DNA from: Actinobacteria bacterium UBA5976
Lineage (GTDB): Bacteria > Actinomycetota > Actinomycetes > S36-B12 > UBA5976
Assembly (NCBI GenBank): GCA_002430405.1
Contig: DJBM01000112.1
Span: 445 to 7,709 of the forward strand
Direction of reading: 5' to 3'
Length of the DNA stretch: 7,265 nt
Part shown: piece after piece, positions 5,059 through 7,265 of the stretch
Layout: each line of letters starts with the position of its first letter
Position numbering within the stretch: the first letter of the stretch is position 1
Translations under genes and position numbers: made by a program
Notes under the pieces: model-generated
Seen by the model: the letters and a program-made list of their open reading frames with translations, nothing else
Database searches by the model: none
What the model was told of the DNA's origin: nothing

Positions 5059-5355
5059 CTAGTTCTTAAGTTCGATACCTAAACGACGAGCCGAGCGTGC
5101 CCGTTGGCGTGCGGCGCGCATGCGTTGCAGTCGCTTGACCAGCATTGGATCGAAGGCAAGAGCTAGCGGGTGATCAATTAAAGCATTGAGAACTTGGTAA
5201 TAGCGCGTGGCAGACATATCAAACTGTTCCCGAATCGCCTGTTCTTTCGCGCCAGCAAATTTCCACCAATGACGCTCAAATTCCAGTATCTGCTGTTCGC
5301 GCTCAGGTAGTACTCCTGAGTTATCAGCTGATAGGGCGCGCATTGCTTCATTCAC
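5059..5355 (-). CDS. DUF3263 domain protein
   Basis: This is a small basic protein of 98 residues from the GTG at 5355, or 94 from the ATG at 5343. The core, about residues 18-70, contains LPEREQQILEFERHWWKFAG, AKEQAIREQFDMSATRYYQ and DPMLVKRLQRMRAARQRARS, a near-textbook DUF3263 pattern. The middle looks like a helix-turn-helix (EQAIREQFDMSATRYYQVLNALI), so DNA binding is plausible. I know of no demonstrated function. It precedes the LytR_C gene as in M. tuberculosis Rv0430-Rv0431. Its upstream region is shared with the divergent EamA gene and carries inverted repeats, one of which directly abuts the GTG start. The start choice is uncertain because homologues vary before the LPERE segment. 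Confidence 0.88.
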   Translation of the reverse strand: MNEAMRALSADNSGVLPEREQQILEFERHWWKFAGAKEQAIREQFDMSATRYYQVLNALIDHPLALAFDPMLVKRLQRMRAARQRARSARRLGIELKN

Positions 5356-5427
5356 ATCACTAATGCTAAACCGTAGTCATAAAAAATCCGATCACCCCCA
5401 ATCTCGGGGGTGTCATGTCTTAGTGAT
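5356..5427. repeat. Nested inverted repeats in the divergent DUF3263/EamA promoter region
   Basis: The outer arms are ATCACTAA (5356-5363) and TTAGTGAT (5420-5427), perfect 8-base complements. Inside lies a 7-bp perfect hairpin, CACCCCC (5393-5399) with GGGGGTG (5406-5412), loop six bases. Each outer arm reads TTAGTGAT toward its gene and sits directly before the start codon on the minus side and eight bases before it on the plus side. This could be an operator for coordinated control. The inner hairpin is followed by a short T run on the minus strand, so an attenuator is also possible. Confidence 0.55.
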
Positions 5428-5435
5428 AGAAGTGC

Positions 5436-6365
5436 GTGCGACAAGATAGGCAAGTGACATCTTCCCCTGAGGCCCCTAAAAAATGGCTCTTACTCTGGTT
5501 GCTGCTAACCACAATTTGGGGATTTTCATTCTTCTTTATCAAGGTTGCAAGCAGTTTCCTTGATCCGTACGAACAAACTTTTGCTCGAATGGGATTTGGC
5601 GCACTGGCCTTAATTTCAATGGTCGTAGTTACGCGCCGAAAATTTATCGTGCGTGGTCCGGCAGTGAAGCACCTCGCTCTGATATCAGTTTTTGCTCAGG
5701 TAATACCTTTCACGATTTTTGCTTGGGCCATTCATTACATCTCCTCAATTGCTGCCGGACTGCTGAATTCCACCATGCCACTTTGGACAGCGATATTGGC
5801 AGCATTATTACTGCCTTCAGAAAAACTCACTCAGTTTCGAGTTGGTGGATTGCTTCTCGGATTTCTTGGTTTGTTAGTGCTACTCGGCGTTTGGGACGTT
5901 AACTTCCAAGCAAATTGGCTTGCTTACACAGCGTGCGCACTTTGCACAATCGGATATGCGTTCTCAGCAATTTGGACGCGAAAAATAATCACACCAATGA
6001 ATCTTGATCCGATAAGCGCAGTTGCTACGCAACTAACCATCGGCGCAGCGATCTGCGCAATTTTTGCGATTGCCTCGCCACACGAAATTACCTCTTGGCC
6101 AATTACTGGAATTTTGGCAATTACTGCTCTTGGGGTGTTGGGTACTGGCATTGCCCTAGTCATTGGGTTTGTAATCGTGAAACGCGCCGGTGCAGTAGCC
6201 ATGTCAACCGTTACTTATTCGATACCAGTTGTTTCAACTTTGGCTGGGATCATCTTGTTGAAAGAGAAGTTGCATTGGTATGAACCTGTTGGAGCGGTCG
6301 TGGTTTTGCTGGGAATCGCGATTGTGCAGGAATTGATTAAACCAAAATCTTTTTCAGCCTCGTAA
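5436..6365 (+). CDS. EamA/DMT family transporter
   Basis: This 309-residue, ten-segment membrane protein belongs to the drug/metabolite transporter superfamily and has two EamA repeats. Repeat 1 runs from TTIWGFSFFFIKV (25-37) to LLNSTMPLWTAILAALLL (109-126) and GGLLLGFLGLLVLLG (137-151). Repeat 2 covers about 160-298 and ends with TYSIPVVSTLAGIILLKEKL (260-279) and GAVVVLLGIAIV (286-297). Such proteins export metabolites, amino acids or drugs, or import small solutes; the substrate cannot be predicted. The start is GTG at 5436. A second GTG at 5454 with GATAGG just upstream is an alternative and would remove six residues ahead of the first membrane segment. It is divergent from the DUF3263 gene and not part of an operon. 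Confidence 0.93.
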   Translation: MRQDRQVTSSPEAPKKWLLLWLLLTTIWGFSFFFIKVASSFLDPYEQTFARMGFGALALISMVVVTRRKFIVRGPAVKHLALISVFAQVIPFTIFAWAIHYISSIAAGLLNSTMPLWTAILAALLLPSEKLTQFRVGGLLLGFLGLLVLLGVWDVNFQANWLAYTACALCTIGYAFSAIWTRKIITPMNLDPISAVATQLTIGAAICAIFAIASPHEITSWPITGILAITALGVLGTGIALVIGFVIVKRAGAVAMSTVTYSIPVVSTLAGIILLKEKLHWYEPVGAVVVLLGIAIVQELIKPKSFSAS

Positions 6366-6390
6366 GTGAATAGAAAATTTCAGTAATAAA

Positions 6391-6465
6391 TGGAGCCCCC
6401 TATCCGATTTGAACGGATGACATTCGCTTTACAAGAGCGACGCTCTACCACTGAGCTAAGGAGGC
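6391..6465 (-). tRNA. tRNA-Thr (anticodon TGT)
   Basis: The minus strand folds as a complete tRNA. The acceptor is GCCTCCT (6465-6459) with AGGGGGC (6401-6395), including one G-T pair. The D arm is GCTC-AGTGGTAGA-GC. The anticodon arm is TCGCT-CTTGTAA-AGCGA with TGT at 6433-6431, and the T arm is ATCCG-TTCAAAT-CGGAT. The discriminator T and an encoded CCA (6393-6391) follow. TGT reads ACA and other ACN threonine codons. The gene lies downstream of rlmB on the same strand with its own promoter, and 25 bases from the EamA stop. Confidence 0.97.
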
Positions 6466-6500
6466 TTGGCCAACAGAGGTGACTCCGTTGTCGCTAGATC

Positions 6501-6529
6501 ATTCTAGGAAACAAATCTTTATTTCCCAA
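6501..6529 (-). promoter_or_regulatory. Promoter of tRNA-Thr
   Basis: TTGGGA (6529-6524) and TAGAAT (6506-6501) on the minus strand are separated by exactly 17 bases, the best sigma-70-type match in the window. Predicted transcription starts near 6494, about 29 bases before the mature tRNA 5' end. The -10 is embedded in a small palindrome, CTAGA-TCAT-TCTAG (6494-6507). Confidence 0.75.
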
Positions 6530-6546
6530 AACGAGATTTGAATCTG

Positions 6547-7265
6547 TTACGGATTACGAATCTTTGCTATTTCGTAGAGCGCAATACCTGCAGCAACTCC
6601 AGCATTTAGTGACTCAGTTTCATCAAACATCGGAATTGAGACAACCATATCGCAGGTATCGCGAACTAATCGAGACATACCAGTTGCTTCCCCGCCAACT
6701 ACCAAAACAATTGGACCAGCGGCAAGATCTGCTTTGATGTCCTGAACAAATGAATCACCGTCAGAATCTAGGCCAATGATGGTGCAGCCTGCACGTTTGA
6801 ATTCCACCAAAGTCCGGGTTAAATTAATGGCCCGCGAAACTGGGACTCGCGTCGCTGCCCCAGCAGAGGCTTTCCATGCGGATGCTGTCATTCCCGCCGC
6901 TCTGCGTTCGGCAACCAAAACGCCATCAACACCAAAGGCTGCAGAGGATCTAATTACAGCTCCTAAGTTTCTCGGATCAGTGACGCCATCAAGTGCGACG
7001 ACAAAAGGCGCCTCGTCGTGATCAAAAGACTGATCAAGTAAATCAATTGGGTCCAAATATGAGTAGGGCGGAATTCGAAGCGCTACACCTTGATGGACTG
7101 CGCCATCCGTATTGCGATCTAGTTCGCCACGTGGTGATTCCAGAAATGGCAGACCGCGATCGTTGGCTAATTGCAAAATTTCTTTAACTCGATCATCAGC
7201 AGCAATGAACTGTTGCATGTATAACGCGTTTGCCGGAATGTTCGCGCGCAATGCTTCGAGTACCG
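6547..7265 (-). CDS. rlmB: 23S rRNA (guanosine-2'-O)-methyltransferase RlmB, TrmH/SpoU family (5' end cut)
   Basis: This SPOUT-class methyltransferase uses S-adenosylmethionine to 2'-O-methylate a 23S rRNA guanosine (G2251 in E. coli). The frame is open through the right edge and starts VLEALRANIPANALYM there, the usual substrate-binding N-domain sequence. The true start therefore lies outside the window, and the TTG at 7251 is not a real start. About 238 residues are visible. They include HQGVAL at 57-62, motif 1 DGVTDPRNLGAVIRS at 92-106, motif 2 VVGGEATGMSRLV at 188-200 (usually GxEGxGL) and motif 3 IPMFDETESLNAGVAAG at 210-226. The TAA stop lies just upstream of the tRNA promoter. RlmB is the likeliest family member; another TrmH-type enzyme is possible. 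Confidence 0.92.
   Translation of the reverse strand, partial: VLEALRANIPANALYMQQFIAADDRVKEILQLANDRGLPFLESPRGELDRNTDGAVHQGVALRIPPYSYLDPIDLLDQSFDHDEAPFVVALDGVTDPRNLGAVIRSSAAFGVDGVLVAERRAAGMTASAWKASAGAATRVPVSRAINLTRTLVEFKRAGCTIIGLDSDGDSFVQDIKADLAAGPIVLVVGGEATGMSRLVRDTCDMVVSIPMFDETESLNAGVAAGIALYEIAKIRNP

Noticed and set aside
5393..5412. Hairpin as the terminator of a gene
   Set aside because: No gene ends here on either strand. Both flanking genes start here, so it is described as a promoter-region repeat instead.
7249..7251. TTG as the rlmB start
   Set aside because: The frame continues upstream to the window edge with conserved family residues (VLEALRA), so the gene is simply cut by the edge.
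1..7265. CRISPR arrays, transposons, prophage, toxin-antitoxin or defence genes
   Set aside because: No regularly spaced repeats, transposase or integrase motifs, or small toxin-like pairs were seen on either strand.

Overview
This window looks like a chromosomal core segment from a small-genome, low-GC actinobacterium. By eye the base composition is in the mid-to-upper forties percent GC. A DUF3263 protein next to a LytR_C membrane protein, a CysO-like sulfur carrier, an actinobacterial-type RlmB and TANNNT promoters close to start codons all point to Actinobacteria. A freshwater lineage such as Nanopelagicales would fit, but that is inference. No mobile element, CRISPR array or phage gene is visible.

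Layout. Bases 1-947 (minus) hold most of a class II fructose-bisphosphate aldolase, cut by the left edge. A DedA membrane protein (1029-1682, plus) diverges from it and converges on orotate phosphoribosyltransferase pyrE (1679-2212, minus), with overlapping stop codons. A strong terminator (2275-2312) separates pyrE from a cold-shock protein (2323-2523, minus), which has a long, repeat-bearing upstream region. Next comes a minus-strand unit of SAM riboswitch (4334-4453), a threonine-synthase-family PLP enzyme (3047-4315) and a CysO-like sulfur carrier ending in Gly-Gly (2766-3047). Upstream of that is a DUF3263/LytR_C pair (5355-4573, minus), similar to Mycobacterium tuberculosis Rv0430-Rv0431 (virR). 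A divergent EamA transporter (5436-6365, plus) follows, then a tRNA-Thr(TGT) with its own promoter, and an rRNA methyltransferase (rlmB) cut by the right edge.

The most interesting part is 2766-4453. By homology alone the large gene would be called threonine synthase. However, a methionine-type (SAM-I) riboswitch controls it, and it overlaps a thiocarboxylate-type sulfur carrier gene. This fits the recently described MetM/MetO route, in which a ThrC-like enzyme converts O-phosphohomoserine to homocysteine using a protein thiocarboxylate as sulfur donor. The riboswitch would close the feedback loop from SAM back to homocysteine synthesis. The remaining genes are ordinary housekeeping functions: glycolysis, pyrimidine synthesis, envelope lipid recycling, RNA chaperoning, rRNA modification and a tRNA.
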